A stretch of DNA of 64,000 nt from the NCBI GenBank assembly GCA_038025085.1, contig CM076147.1:27939001-28003000 (forward strand), read 5' to 3'. Within the stretch, counting starts at the first letter, position 1. Each line of letters starts with the position of its first letter. Shown here piece after piece: positions 1 through 12,028 of this stretch. This stretch comes from Tetragonia tetragonoides. Its lineage: Eukaryota; Streptophyta; Magnoliopsida; Caryophyllales; Aizoaceae. Below the pieces are notes generated by a model. That model was not told where the DNA came from, did not search any database, and saw nothing but the letters and a program-made list of their open reading frames with translations. Both the position numbers and the translations under genes were made by a program.

Positions 1-1373
1 ATTATCATATGAACTAATTAGTTAACGAAACTTCATAAATTTGTCCTACTCAATATAAATCATATTTACAGCGAAGAATTATTTCTAATTCTCATAATTA
101 AAGACGATATAATTTAATGATGCTTCTCATATTAAATTCACAATAATTTATCAATTAGCACATAACGCATCAAAATAGTTTTGATGGGGCTTTGGAAAGA
201 GGTAGGCACAATCGCTTACCTAAAAAATTCTCACTATGCAGTAGGTGACCTTGCTAATCACAACCCGATCACGCTTGTCTGTTTGGTCCTAATTAAAAAC
301 AATTACCGAGGCATAATCAGTAAATATGAAAATCAAAACAGTACTGAAACTATAAACTAATATTTTTATGAAATGCCTTGATTTATTCCAACCAATCTAG
401 GATTTTGAAAATCCAGATTCAGATTCCATGTCAGTACAGAAAAATAAAAATAATTATTGAAAAATACTGAAAATACGAAATTAATTAAAACGAAATTAGT
501 AAACGAAACCCTAATCGGTTTTTCGTGTCTAGGCCGTGATACACCAAGCATGGGGACCCACGACCTAGCCCATCACCAAGACCACCACCTACCGACCAAC
601 ATGGTCGGCGATGGCTCGCCGGAGCACCGGCGACGGAGGAGAGAGAGAGAGAGCGAGAGATCCCGAGAGAGAGAGAGAGAAATTGCGAGGGAGAGGGGGC
701 GACTGAGAGGAAGAGAAGCGACGGGCAGGGCCCAGTCGCGTCGGCCACTCGCCGGCAACCACCAAGGTGCAGCCTGGTGGCGCGACAGCCGCGACTCGAC
801 AAAAACAGGGGAGGGGGAAAACAGAGCACGAAAGAGAGAGAAAGAAAGAGAGAGAAGGAAGGGGGGTTTACCGGCGGGAAGAGGAGGCCGGTGCTGGCCT
901 GGTGGCCGGCGACAGCAGGGAGAGGGAGAGAGAGTGAGTGTGCGGTGGAGACAGAGAGAGAGAGAGAAGAGAGAGAATAGCGTGAGAGAGAGAAGAGAGA
1001 ATTTGGGGTTTTGGCTCAATTTTTGCAACTGATCAACTGGCCCATCTCTTAGCTTATATAGGTGCCTAGTCAATAAAAGTCAAAACCTATTAGACCTAGG
1101 ATAAATTTTCTGATTTAATTGTTAAATAAAAACAATTAAAACTAATTAAAACAATATGAATAAGCCTTATTTATATACAAAATCATATTAATTAAATCCC
1201 TCAATTTGATAATTATTAAATCCCAAAATTCCCATAATAATAATAATTAATATTATTATGGCTTAATCTGAGTAAATCTAATCGTTAAATAAATATACGA
1301 TTTAAATCTCCGAAACTATTTATAAATGATTATAAATAGATATTATAATTATAGAAAATATTAGGGTGTCACA
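1..1373 (-). mobile_element. Chromovirus-family LTR, truncated by window edge
   Basis: This is the same LTR family as the complete LTRs at 13335-15975, 21506-24131, 28635-31240 and 37968-40578. Read on the minus strand it starts with TGTGACACCC at 1373 and continues off the window at base 1. It carries the family TATA box and the long GA/CT-rich tract (about 630-1000 on this strand). The base after 1373 is not followed by the polypurine tract (PPT) seen at internal junctions. It is therefore either the outer end of a minus-strand element lying to the left, or a solo LTR. Confidence 0.9.
1053..1060 (-). promoter_or_regulatory. LTR TATA box
   Basis: TATATAAG on the minus strand, followed by the GA/CT-rich tract. 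It lies at the same place in the other LTRs of the family, about 330 bp from the LTR start. It is the likely core promoter of the LTR. Confidence 0.6.
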
Positions 1374-3309
1374 TAACAGATTCAAAGCCTCATTCAACCT
1401 ACCTTGCATTGCTGTCTAACGGAGTTTAGGAATTTCTGAGGTACACCCTAATCAAATTTCTAGCATTTGCTTTTGTTTTGTAATACTGATAATATAATTG
1501 AAACTGAAATTGAAGAATAAACAAAAGAGAATTACCAAATTAAAGGGGAAATGAAGTTTTGGCAATGGCATCCATTGGAGCAGCTTCACTAGTTATCTTT
1601 GTTCCCTTAATCCCTTCCACCTCTGTCCCTGGTTACTCTGAGTCAAAGTGCAATGTCACAAATTGCATATCAAAAACAGAACAGTATTCCCTAGGAAGTC
1701 AAAGGACAAAAAGACATATTGTCCCAAATCCTGGTTGTACAGATTAAAACAGAAGTTATTTAATATTGAGTTTGTCCTCATCCCAAGCATCAATCTTGAT
1801 TCCTTGTTACGTTGCTCTTTTGAGGTCATTACATAGGCTTAGCTTTGTCATATGTTTATACCACTACAAACTAATATGCTCACGAGACATACGCTACTCT
1901 GACAATTTCCTCCATTGCAAGGTAATACTCCTAAATAACCTATATAATTTGTCACAAAGATCAGTAGCAGAAAGAAGATACCAACTAAAGTAGTTAGTTA
2001 GTTAGTTAAGATCGACTTAAGAGTCTACCATTTCTTCTGCGTGATCAAATAGCAGGACATTGAAACAATGACCAACATGCAGAGATCATGCAGAGATCAA
2101 TGCACAAACTTTTCATATGAGTACTAATGAATTATGACGTACGTCCGACAAAATTCTTGTTGATCTGGAAGAAAAGATCATAGTTCAGGAAAAGGAAGGG
2201 AAAGGTGCAAACTTTACAGGTGTTAGACCTTCATGATAGCAACTTTCCCCTTGAATTTCTAAATGGTATTAAGAATATTTCTTTTTCCTAATGCAAAGTA
2301 CTTTGGAAAATTATCATAAAGAAAAACGTTGAAACATGAAACTAAGCTCATTATTTGAAGAGTTGGATGACATTGTGCTATCTACTGAGAAGCAATTAAA
2401 AAACATACTTTAATGGTTTAAGCAAATTGATGAATCAAACAGAGAATTCTACAAGACCTTCAGCTGATGTAATTATCAATAGGTCAAGTAAGTTAAACAC
2501 AGACTTGCCTGATGAACCAAAAGTCTGCGGCGTGCAAGAGGAGCCAGAACCACAACGAAGAACCCATGGAAATGAACGAGCAAGCAAAGTAGATTATTAG
2601 CTGTTGGGAAGTAATGTGAATGCAAGTGAAATTTAATATATACCAGATAACAAAACATAGTCAACTAGCACGGCTGTACAAAACAAAATTGATATTACAG
2701 CTCCACACTTGAAATCAACTATTAACATCAGTAAATGAGGAGTTCCTACAGCTAAGAAACTAACATTCTCATTGTAATCAGCAACTTTCAGCAGGTATGA
2801 CTATAAAAAGCCAGGAGCTTTCGTAGAAACTGAGGTTGAACCCATCAGGTCAGGTGGTGCGGGTATTAATTAAGTTGCGTAACCCATCAGGCAGGTGGTG
2901 CGGGTTTTATCTCCCTCGCAATCCCAAATTGATTGCTTCATTTCTTCAGTACGTAGTGACTAGTTGACCACCCCCCACAAAAGTATTCTCATCAACAGAT
3001 AAACTGACAAAGTATTGCAGACCATGCATTTTATGTAAATCCTAACTCACATGAGTAGTGAGTTGAAACATCAGTTCAAACTATTGGACTGCTGTTTTCT
3101 TCACTTTCTGTGAATCCTCTAACCAAACCCCTTCCATAATAAAGCTATTGATAAACATTCACTAAACTCAAGTCATAAAATAATTTTAAAGCAATCCTTT
3201 GTCAATAGGGTCAATAATATCAGCAGATAGTAATTGGAGACAAAGTACATACTAAATACTAACAATCCAAACCAGTATTTAATTACAACCCAGGATCAAA
3301 TTTGTTATA
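1374..3309. other. Host intergenic DNA, no gene supported
   Basis: I see only short open frames with no recognisable domain. A 25-26 bp motif is duplicated at 2839-2864 and 2881-2905. The stretch 3200-3310 resembles 51280-51390, the 3' flank of HSP20-like paralog B, so the right end is probably the 3' UTR or flank of paralog A. A short exon-like stretch near 2500-2600 reads in both directions and cannot be assigned. Confidence 0.5.
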
Positions 3310-3594
3310 AAATTAAGATGAGAATTCTTGGCTTTAGAGAAGCATCCTCAACACACCATCCTCGATCTCCAAACGGATCACGATGATAAAACAACAAGAG
3401 CATCAAAAGTGGAGCAGGTCATTATCGCGGCTTAAGCCGTCCAAATGGTACTCCAGTCCAGCATCTTCCCCGATCATCAAATGGCGCATAACTGGGTCGG
3501 TCCAACAACGAGTTGTTAGAGTGTCCTTCCCCAAACCAAGAAGGTCAACTCTGAAATACTGTTGTTGTTGACCAGGCTCGTCAACAACCCGTCG
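3310..3594 (-). pseudogene. HSP20-like chaperone paralog A, exon 2 (broken)
   Basis: On the minus strand a good splice acceptor (TTCTTCCAG, ending at 3595) opens an exon homologous to exon 2 of paralog B at 51396-51677. Visible landmarks are a Gln run, YFRVDLLGLGKD and EIEDGVLRMLL. These fit the start and the conserved end (A-x-x-x-NGVL) of the alpha-crystallin domain of small heat-shock proteins. Relative to paralog B it has an in-frame TGA near 3400 where B has CGA, and another TAG/TAA near the end. It is separated from exon 1 (45240-45320) by the 41-kb element H, inserted in the intron 24 bp upstream of this acceptor. Function is inferred only from the domain pattern. The cysteine-rich middle is unusual for HSP20. 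Confidence 0.55.
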
Positions 3595-3618
3595 CTGGAA
3601 GAAAACGCCCTTCATACC

Positions 3619-5058
3619 TATAGACACCCTAATCGGTTCTCATCCCCTAGCACCGCAAAGCCCGATGATAATAGTAATGAATTAATATGTACGTAAGTAG
3701 AAAAGTACATTCCTCTGAAGTTTAGACCAAATTCATGTAAACCTCAGTCTTTGGATAGCTCTTATTATAAGGGTTCCAAATCCTTTGACCTTGCATCATT
3801 CAGGTTCCCGGATCAAAAGATATGGCGTCTTGAAGATTTGGGTCAAAAACCGCTCGATCCCGACCCCCGGGTTAGCCCAAGGGCATTTTCGTATTTTACT
3901 AAGCACAAAAAGTCAAAAATCCCTAGTCACGTGAGCGCCTCTGGGTCGAGCGGCTGACGTTGTTGACCCAACGGCACACGTGTGACAGTGGAGGCCTTTA
4001 GGCCAGCCGTTGGCCCCAGCGGGCTTTTGTATGGCCGCTGGGCCAAGTTTGGCGCTGAGGTTTCAGCCCTAGGCCCCTAATTTCGTCCCCTAACACTATA
4101 AATACTCCTTTTCACCCTCTTTAATGAAAGAGGTGGTTCAGAATTTGAAGACTCAACACTCAAGCAAGCCCTTGCATTCAACCTAGCACCCAAGATCGAA
4201 GAGCAATTCCAATTCTACTAGTCATGTTCGAATAGAACGTCCATGTTAACCATCCTGAGGGGCTAAAACTCTTTATTAAATTCTTCTTTCATATTAATAA
4301 TCATGTTTTATTTAGCTTTTGATTATGGTTGAATAATTATGCGTGTTTTGATCTTTGTAAACAATTGCATGCATGTTAATTTAATTTAAAGATTGCATCT
4401 TTTTATGTTAATTCATGTATATAGGAACTTCTTTAGGTTTATTTTAGCATAAAGTTGATATTTTTGAAGTTGATAATTCATGTTAATTCCATTGAAGTTA
4501 CTATTGAAATTATTGATGTGCATATGTAATGCTTGGCGCGTTTAACAAGGGTGGTAGGTTGGAGCGTTTTATTATTGCTCTTATCTCTTGGTTTGTGTTT
4601 AATAGATTAATGAATGTAAATTGGATATAAATTGTGTAAATTGATAACAATAGCTAAATTGGTTGTCTTTAAGCCGCTTAGTTAATTTTAGGACTTTGGA
4701 CGACCGGATTTTTGTGGAACCATATATTAAATAAATATTTGACATGGATAAGCTTAGTAGAGGCCGTTAATTCGGGCGATTTAGATAGGACCCGTTCTAT
4801 TTATTTCGTACCTACACCTAAGAACTCAATCTTTGCCCCCTTTGGGTATGAGTCAATTCCCACGTGGAGTTGGGTGCACTTTTTCATGGTTTTCAATTGT
4901 TTCCTTAAAAATTGGTAGCGACTTCATTGCTTGTGAATTATTTCTCCCACAATTGAATTATATTGCCTTATGACGTATTATTTAAGAATCATTAATTAAA
5001 TCCTCCAACATTAGAAACATATTTCGACTTAGGTGCCGGAAATGCGAGGGTTCTTACA
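3619..5058 (+). repeat. H 5' LTR
   Basis: It begins TATAGACACC (the partner LTR begins TGTAGACACC, so the terminal TG has mutated) and ends TTCTTACA. It holds a GC-rich CAGCGG/CCGCTG block at about 3950-4055 just upstream of the TATA box. It is about 130 bp shorter than the 3' LTR, mostly because it has fewer CAGCGG-type repeats. By eye the first 150 bp differ from the 3' LTR at about two dozen positions, marking H as an old insertion. Confidence 0.85.
4097..4104 (+). promoter_or_regulatory. H 5' LTR TATA box
   Basis: TATAAATA, matching 44021-44028 in the 3' LTR, about 45 bp downstream of the CAGCGG cluster. Confidence 0.65.
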
Positions 5059-5059
5059 G

Positions 5060-5079
5060 TGGCGACTCCACTGGGGACA
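5060..5079 (+). promoter_or_regulatory. H primer binding site (tRNA-Arg-like)
   Basis: TGGCGACTCCACTGGGGACA lies one base after the 5' LTR end. Its first nine bases complement a plant tRNA-Arg acceptor end (GAGTCG plus CCA), the primer reported for Ogre-type elements. The remaining bases follow the motif common in Tat elements rather than the tRNA. Confidence 0.7.
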
Positions 5080-5122
5080 ATTGTAAGGGGGTGTTAATTC
5101 GAAAACTTATCCATGTCAATAA

Positions 5123-5276
5123 TTTATTTTAGCTATTTGGTTCAATTATCGTATGTGTTTACATTCATTGCTTTGCATCCATATCATTCAGTTACATGCG
5201 TTATCATCGCGAGATGTCGAAAGACATCACCACACCTTTGTAGGCTCTACCAGTTGGAGTATTGTCTATGACTTGG
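5123..5276. repeat. 154-bp direct repeat, left copy
   Basis: It is a near-identical copy of 6627-6780, with seven mismatches counted by eye. The two copies directly abut the TIR element between them. They belong to the H leader, so one copy is a duplication created with or around that insertion. Confidence 0.85.
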
Positions 5277-6626
5277 TAGGCCTTAGTTTCTGGCTTTTCC
5301 AATTGATAGAATTTATTAAGTAAGAAATCCAACTAGTAGGCTTCTGCATTTTAAATATTCCACTTCGTGACCTTCCCTTGAATTTTCCGTTAGTTTTCTC
5401 TGCCTTCCCCATTATACCCATGTTGTATTGTAGTTTGGGAGGAAGACATTTGTCCATTTTCTCTCTCCTCTCCCTTCCCATCAATTAAGGCTTTCCTCTG
5501 ATGAGTCTACTCCCCCTCCTCCATATTCTCTCTCCTCTCCCTCCCCTTTCCTCACCCCTCTGCTAGCCCACCGTTTATAAATTGGAAAAGCCAGATGAAC
5601 ATTCAATCAAAATTTAGCCCAATAAGGCCAAAAGCTCAATCAATTATTCAAATTCAATCACTCACAAACACCAAAAACACAATATCAAAAAACTCCAAAA
5701 CTCAATAAAAAAACCAACAAATTGAAGAACAACGTTTGATCAGAAACCAAAAAATCAATCTCACACAAACATTGTTGTTCTTTTAGTAATGTTATGCTTT
5801 AATTGCTTGTGGATTGGAGTTGATTTTTTGTACTATGGTTTGAGATTCGGCAAAGGGACCTTGAGGTGGTAGTGCCTTGATGAGAGAGAAATCAAGGGAT
5901 ATGAGTATGTAACCAAAGGCTTTTGCGAGGAGAGAGAAATCTGTGTTTCGGGGGGTATGGCGAGCCAGCGAGGGATGAGAAGAGAGAAAACTTTGTTGAC
6001 TTGGTGTGTGCTATACAAGAAGGTGAACCAACTATATTGCAGGTCATTCCCAAACATCATCTCTAAACCTTCTAAAAAAAGGAAAATAACATTTTGGGGG
6101 TTTCACAACCTCTATTAATGGACCTTCAAAAATGAAAAAAAAGGAAAACCAAGAAGAAAGAAACTGGGCGAATAAATGGAGGATGCTTATGAAGAACTCC
6201 TCGTCTTCGAAGTCGGCAAATATTTCAATTTTTTTTTTTGAAGCTGGTGATGTGTGGTGTTGGGTGGACAGAGGTAGGGTGGTGGTGAAGATAAGCGTGG
6301 AGCGGTGGTGGGCTGGTGGTAGATTTGCGGTGGTGGTGGATAGGTGCTTAGGTAGTGAGAGCTTGAGATATGCAATAGGAGAGAGGGTCATGTTATGGGT
6401 AAATTTTTTAAAAGGGAATTTTTGACATTGTAATATGAGTTTTATACTATTCCAAATAAATAAAAAGAAAAACAACAGCCACATCACCACTTAACTGAAG
6501 ATATAACAGAAAACATAAATATGGGGCAAAATGTTAGAAGTAGAGGCCTACCAGTTGAATTTCCTTTTTAAGAAATTCTATCAATTGGAAAAGCAACAAA
6601 CTGAGGCCTACCAATTGGAAAACCCC
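5277..6626. mobile_element. Non-autonomous TIR element in H leader
   Basis: The ends are inverted repeats: 5277-5347 (TAGGCCTTAGTTTCTGGCTT start) pairs with 6538-6610 on the other strand over about 70 bp with few mismatches. The right end has 16 extra bases containing the palindrome CCAATTGG, which the left end lacks, so the left terminus looks trimmed. The interior is AT-rich and non-coding. Open frames on the minus strand (6044-6490) have no recognisable domain. TIRs of this length recall Mutator-like elements, but no 9-bp target duplication is present; a 154-bp duplication flanks it instead. Superfamily uncertain. Confidence 0.65.
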
Positions 6627-6780
6627 TTTATTTTAGCTATTTGGTTCAATTATCGTATGTGTTTACATTCATTGTCTTGCATCCATATCATTCAGTTGCA
6701 TGCGTTATCACCGCGAGATGTCGGAAGACATCACCACACCTTTGTAGGCTCTACCACTTGGAGCATTGTCTATGACTTGG
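6627..6780. repeat. 154-bp direct repeat, right copy
   Basis: Partner of 5123-5276. It continues without a break into the remaining H leader. Confidence 0.85.
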
Positions 6781-7815
6781 TTAGTGACCCACTAGGTCCC
6801 AATTGCCTTGCATATAGTTGTGTTACACCCCATGACACTTGCATGTTTTCCATTCGAGGCATGCCAAAGGTATGTCTAGTCTTACTATGCATCCCATAGA
6901 TGACGAAACGCATCCGGTCGTGGGTTACCTTATCCAACTATAGATTGTGTCAACTATTGCATTTAGTCTCATAGTCCATATCAAGGTGCTAATTGATTTA
7001 CTTGCCATATTTTGATTGATTGCTTCTTTGCTATGTGATTAGTTTCCATAGAACATTAGGACTAGATTCCCCCTTAGGATTTCTTGAGTCCAGCATTAGG
7101 AAAGTTTCTTTTTTGTGTACTTGTGCGTTTTGTCAAGTTTACAAATAGAGTCTAGGATCTTTTCTTTTTAGGAAATAGAATCCATACACGATTCCGACGA
7201 TGCTAGTGACCATATTAGGAAGATGTTTCTTTCTATACGAATTAGATTGCGTGCAAATAATATATTCTCGTCAATGATCTTTAAAAAAAAAAAGAGTCTT
7301 ATTTATTTCTATAAAGCAAGTCAATAGTTTATTTTCCTTTTCTTGAGTCCGGAATATATTTTTCATATTTAAGTCAAGAGTATATTTTCTTTCTTCTTTT
7401 TTACAAAAAAGCAAGTCAACTCAAGAGTACATTTTCCCATTTACTAGAGTCAGAAAGATGATTGACTGAAGTATGCTATTTACATAAAATCCCGTCTCCC
7501 TTAAAAGTTGCCATGTTATGGATTTAATATTAGATTCTTTTCCCACATTTGTTTTAAAATATAAAATCTTTCTTTTCGTGGAGTTTTCTATTTCCGTCCT
7601 TTTAAATAGACCCTTTTTGTGTCCATAATTGGTAGGAACAAAGATCACGGTCCTCGAAAGTGGGAGAGAGACGAGTCCAACAAGGGATTGATCTGTAAGC
7701 TGTCATTTGAACCGCCACCGCAAGCACACAGTTCGTGGGCCCCATTTGGCTCGATTACCTTCAAACACCATTATTGTCACCGCATACCTCACCGCCTACC
7801 TCACCTAAATCCATT
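6781..7815 (+). other. H 5' leader, non-coding
   Basis: This is the untranslated leader between the primer site and gag. It is T-rich from about 7260 to 7620. I find no conserved protein frame. Confidence 0.5.
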
Positions 7816-9213
7816 ATGTCTGGACAGTCTGAAAGAACCCAATACCAAAAGATGGATGATCTTTTGGCTCAGATGGTCGCCATGAATGCTAGATTCATTG
7901 ACATGGAAGCCCGTGTCGCCAAGTTGGACCCCCCTACTAGGGATGAAGATGAGCCCAAATCAAATGAAGATAAGACTGAACCCTCCACTAAAGAGGTCCT
8001 AGAACTCCAAGCTAAGCAGAATAGGCTTGAATCCGTTCTAGGCAAAAGTCGTGTATTAAATGACATGATCATCAATTCCGAAGGCTATGCTCCCCACATC
8101 AAGGAAAATTGCCCACCAAGTTCTCCATGCCCGAAATTCCTACATTCAAAGGAACTGATGATCCACAAGATCACATTAGAGCTTTTATCACTGCATTGGG
8201 CCTTAGAGGCATTGAGCAATACCTAGATGTTCACCTCTTTCCCCAAACCTTAGACCCTACTGTAAGGGTCTGGTTATTCAAACTACCCACTTAAAAGGTA
8301 CAAAAGTGGGAAGATCTGTCTACTCTTTTTCTAGAGAGATATGCTGATAATGTCTTACCTCCCATGACATTGAGAGAATTGGATATCACCAAGCAAGGTG
8401 ATAAAGAAGGCTTCACCAACTTCGTAAGAAGGTGGAAGACTAAGGTCGCTGAAATGATCGATCGCCCATCTGAAAGGGATCAAATTAGGATGCTAGTTCA
8501 AAATTTGGGGTCTGAGTATCGTGAGCACATGAAGTTTCAACCCATAACCAGTTATGCCCAACTAACTGAAGTAGGCATGGCCATTGAAGATGACCAGGTC
8601 CAAAAAAGGAAGAACAAGGTCACCTACAACAACAATACAAGTGGCTATAAAGCCAAGAAATACACTAACACCAATCATACCTCCACAACTAGAGGAAATG
8701 AGGTGAGCGCCATTACTGATAGGCGTCCAAGAAGGTTTACCCCACTTAGGATGCCTTATGTCAAAGCTCGAGACAAGCTATTTAAAGGAGACTACTTGTA
8801 CCCTATTGTCCTACTCTGATCGTCCCGTCGAGAAGAGGTCACCATACTGGAATGAGTCCGCATTTTGCAAATACCATAAGGGTCGTGGGCACGACACCGA
8901 GAAATGCTTCACTCTCAAAGAGAAAATTCAAGACTTGTTCGACAATGGCACCATACCGTTGCCTAATGATGCGCCACCACCTAATAGCAATACTAATCAC
9001 CTTGGGAACTCTTTTGCCATTAACATAGAGGAAAGGTTTGATCCATCCTACCTAATCACTCCAATTGGGCAAGCAATACCGCCTTATCCAAGCCCATGGC
9101 CTACGCTAGACATTTGTGGCCTTTGGGATAGCGACGAAGAGGATAATGGACATTACACTGATCCCGAGGATGTGCTAACTCCTCAAGTCCACGACATAGC
9201 CAATGGCAAAGCA
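7816..9213 (+). pseudogene. gag: H gag (Tat-type), frameshifted
   Basis: Gag forms the particle that packages retrotransposon RNA. The start is taken at the ATG at 7816, where the protein opens MSGQSERTQYQKMDDLL, a Tat-like coiled N-terminus. The reading moves through three frames: to about 8110 in one, then 8109-8819 with an in-frame TAA near 8293, then 8758-9213. The central retrotransposon-gag domain is visible (FTNFVRRWKTKVAEM, then the region around EYREHMKF). A zinc-knuckle-like CKYHKGRGHDTEKC follows at about 8867-8908. At least two frameshifts and one stop make it non-functional. Confidence 0.8.
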
Positions 9214-9216
9214 TAA

Positions 9217-9967
9217 TATGACATCTCCGATGATGAGAAAGACGAAGATGATAAGGCTTTGAACTACCTCACGAGGTTGGGTCGCCAATTTAGGTCCCAA
9301 AACATCTACATGCTAAGGAAGATGATGGAACTAACATCCTTAGGCAATTGCAAAGGACAAAAGCTGACATATCCATTTGGCAATTATTGACTACTTTTAT
9401 CACTCATAGAAGGGTCGTGCTAGAAGCGCTAAATGCAACCACTATTTCCCCAAATGCTACTCCCTATGATGTGGTTAACCTCCTGGTCAAAGGGAAGTCT
9501 TCCACGCCCATCACCTTTTTGACAAGGATCTTCCACCCGAAGGCATTCATCACAACAAAGCTCTATATTTAACTGTAATATGCCAACAAAGGCAAGTCCC
9601 CAAGACTTTAGTTGACAATGGCTCTGCTGTAAACGTGTGCCCTTTGAGGACTGCTGAACACCTCAAAATAGACTGCAACAATCTCGCACATTCCACACAA
9701 GGAATAAGGGCTTATGGCAACTCCAAAAGAAATATTATAGGCACATTCCCTATGAATATTAACATTGGGCCGATCGAGAAAATGGTCCAATTCCATGTCA
9801 TAGATATTTCGGCCACCTTTAACCTACTTTTAGGAAGGCCTTGGTTGCATGGGCTTAATATTGTAGCCTCAACCCTTCACCAAAAGGTAAAGCTATCCCT
9901 AGCAGGATCCACTCTGGAAGTATGCGCTGATACTGTGGTAGCCCAGGTGGAAAAAGCTCAGTCTTAA
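9217..9967 (+). pseudogene. H gag-pol linker and aspartic protease, frameshifted
   Basis: The protease would cut the gag-pol polyprotein. The active-site region reads DNGSAVNVCP (D at 9614), the form usual in Tat elements. The typical NLLLGRPWLHG motif follows at about 9823-9855. The upstream linker (QRTKADISIWQLL at about 9350) is also a Tat hallmark. A frameshift near 9510-9545 separates linker from protease, and a TAA ends the protease frame at 9965-9967. Confidence 0.75.
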
Positions 9968-10033
9968 AGATAGAGCACAATGAGCAAGATGAAAAACTAT
10001 GGGGCTTTAAAAAGATAGCCTCAAATAGAAACA

Positions 10034-10930
10034 ATGGAGCCCACACTTGACGTGAATATCCTACTAAGAAAGCAAGACTACTTTCCAGGCACCACTTTGG
10101 GCCCTCACCCCAAGGTAACCCAACCTTACTGGAGTACTAAGATCAAGAATGATCTATTTGGGCTAGTTTATAAACCCACCAAGCAAGAACTTCGAGCCTA
10201 CATATCTAAGGAAGTGGCTAGAAAGAAAGCCCGCGTGGCCAACAAGCCCATCCCACACAACATGGGTCCGTTTCCCCTTACTCTCAATGGGCAATTTCTT
10301 CAAGAAGGCGATCCATACCCCTACTACAGATTTCCTGAACCATATGCAACCAATGGGATTATAGTTCCAGGCTTTGAGGTATTTCAAGACTGTTTCACTA
10401 TTAATGAAGAGACACCATCACCTCTCAAACAGGACCAATCCACTAAAGATTGGGCTAATGACATGGCACCCAACAGCCTTGGGTTATTATTTGGTGAAGA
10501 ACGTCGCCAATACAATGAGGCAATGGGCAAACTTCCCCTTACTGTGCTTTTCAATGAAGGTTTCGACCTGTCCAAGATGATTGCCCCAATCGGGCCTGAT
10601 CGCGCCGCTTGGAAGCACGAGACAAAGTGGGCTCTAGTAGGAGGAGTCAAGTACAAGTTCACGATTCGCAATGGTCCTTCAAAAAGGCCCAATTCTGATT
10701 CGGAGTCTGATTTTGAGTTCGAGTCTGATTCCGAGTCTGTTATCCTAGAAGTGTCGGGTAGTCCACCCCAGTCTATTTCTGTTGCTACTAAGGTTGCTAG
10801 TGACGACCTCATTGATGTATTGTCCGCTTCTATTAATGTCATGAGTGTCAATTATGCTTACTCAGATTGCCTTGTTGTTAATAATTCAAACGACATAACT
10901 GAATTGCCAAAGAAGTTATTAAAGCATTAA
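10034..10930 (+). pseudogene. H protease-RT spacer region
   Basis: This is an open frame of about 298 codons between protease and RT. Tat/Ogre pol polyproteins have a long, poorly conserved spacer here, and this matches by position. The C-terminal third is acidic and Ser-rich (repeated SDSES around 10690-10740). It has no catalytic motif. The frame closes at 10928-10930 before the RT frame opens, so the polyprotein is broken. Confidence 0.6.
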
Positions 10931-10969
10931 TCAAACATGAACAAAAGACTTCAATGGTAGAAGAAACAA

Positions 10970-12028
10970 AGACAATAAATATTGCAACTAATGATCAGCC
11001 ACGCACGTGCAAATAGGCTTGTCTTTAACTTATAATGAACGCGAACAATTTGTAATACTCCTAAAGAATTATACGGATGTATTTGCCTGGTCGTACAAGG
11101 GCATGCCTGGTATAGATCGCGACATTGCTCAACATACCATCCCGCTAAAACCCGACTGCAAACCAATCAAACAAAAGCTAAGAAGAATGAAACCGAAATG
11201 GGCTCTTAATATCAAAGAAGAATTCCAAAAACAACTCGATGTAGGCGTCATAAGAGTGGCCAATTACCCCGATTGGGTAGCCAACATCGTTCCAGTCCCA
11301 AAGAAGGATGGGCGAGTACGAATGTGTGTGGATTTTAGGGACTTAAACAGTGCAAGCCCCAAAGATGACTTTCCACTACCCCACATAGATGTCCTAGTAG
11401 ACAATACAGCTGGACACGCCCTCCTGTCATTCATGGACGGGTACACAGGGTATAACCAAGTCTTGATGGCCAAAGAGAATGAAGAGAAGACAACATTCAT
11501 TACCCAATGGGGGACCTATTGTTACACTGTAATGCCATTTGAGCTTAAAAACAGAGGAGCTACATATCAAAGAACCGCAACCACCCTTCTTCATGATATG
11601 ATGCACAGAGAAGCAAAAGTGTACGTGGACGACATGATCATAAAGTCCAAAGAAAGAGAAGGGCATGTACCCTCACTTCAAAACTTCTTCAATAGACTTA
11701 GGAAGTACAACATGAGGCTTAATCCCAAAAAGTGTGCATTCGGAGTTACATCCGGAAAACTTTTAGGTTCGTCATAAGCACTATAGGGATTGAAATTGAT
11801 CCATCCAAGATAAAAGCCATAATAGAAATGCCTTCTCCAAAAGCAGAGAAGGAAATCAAGGGCTTCTTAGGAAGAATACAGTACATTAGTCGATTCATTT
11901 CTAAATTGACTATCACATGCGAGCCTATATTTAAGAAATTCAAGAAAGAGGTGAAAACCGAATGGGACGAACAAGGCCAAAAATCCTTTGAAAAAATTAA
12001 GGCCTATCTGTCCAACCACCCGTGCTAG
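10970..12028 (+). pseudogene. H reverse transcriptase
   Basis: RT copies element RNA into cDNA. The visible order is the Tat entry motif (TDVFAWSYKGMPGID, about 11077), KDGRVRMCVDFRDLN (about 11302) and the catalytic YVDD at 11622-11633. A frameshift at about 11760 moves the thumb (FLGRIQYISRF region) into the frame that runs to 12028. Upstream stops near 11000 separate it from the spacer frame. Confidence 0.85.

Noticed and set aside
457..1073. Long overlapping frames through the GA/CT tract of the LTR, repeated at 13654-14195, 21823-22456, 30316-30923 and 39631-40261
   Set aside because: They are low-complexity Arg/Glu or Ser/Leu translations of a microsatellite-like tract. The CT-strand frame starts upstream of the TATA box, and recurrence is explained by the LTR copies.
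1559..1747. Short plus-strand frame near 1.6 kb as a gene
   Set aside because: 62 codons, overlapped by other frames, no domain, no promoter or splice context that singles it out.
6044..6490. Minus-strand 148-codon frame inside the TIR element
   Set aside because: No recognisable domain, hydrophobic and His/Thr-biased by composition; overlapping frames of similar length exist on the other strand.
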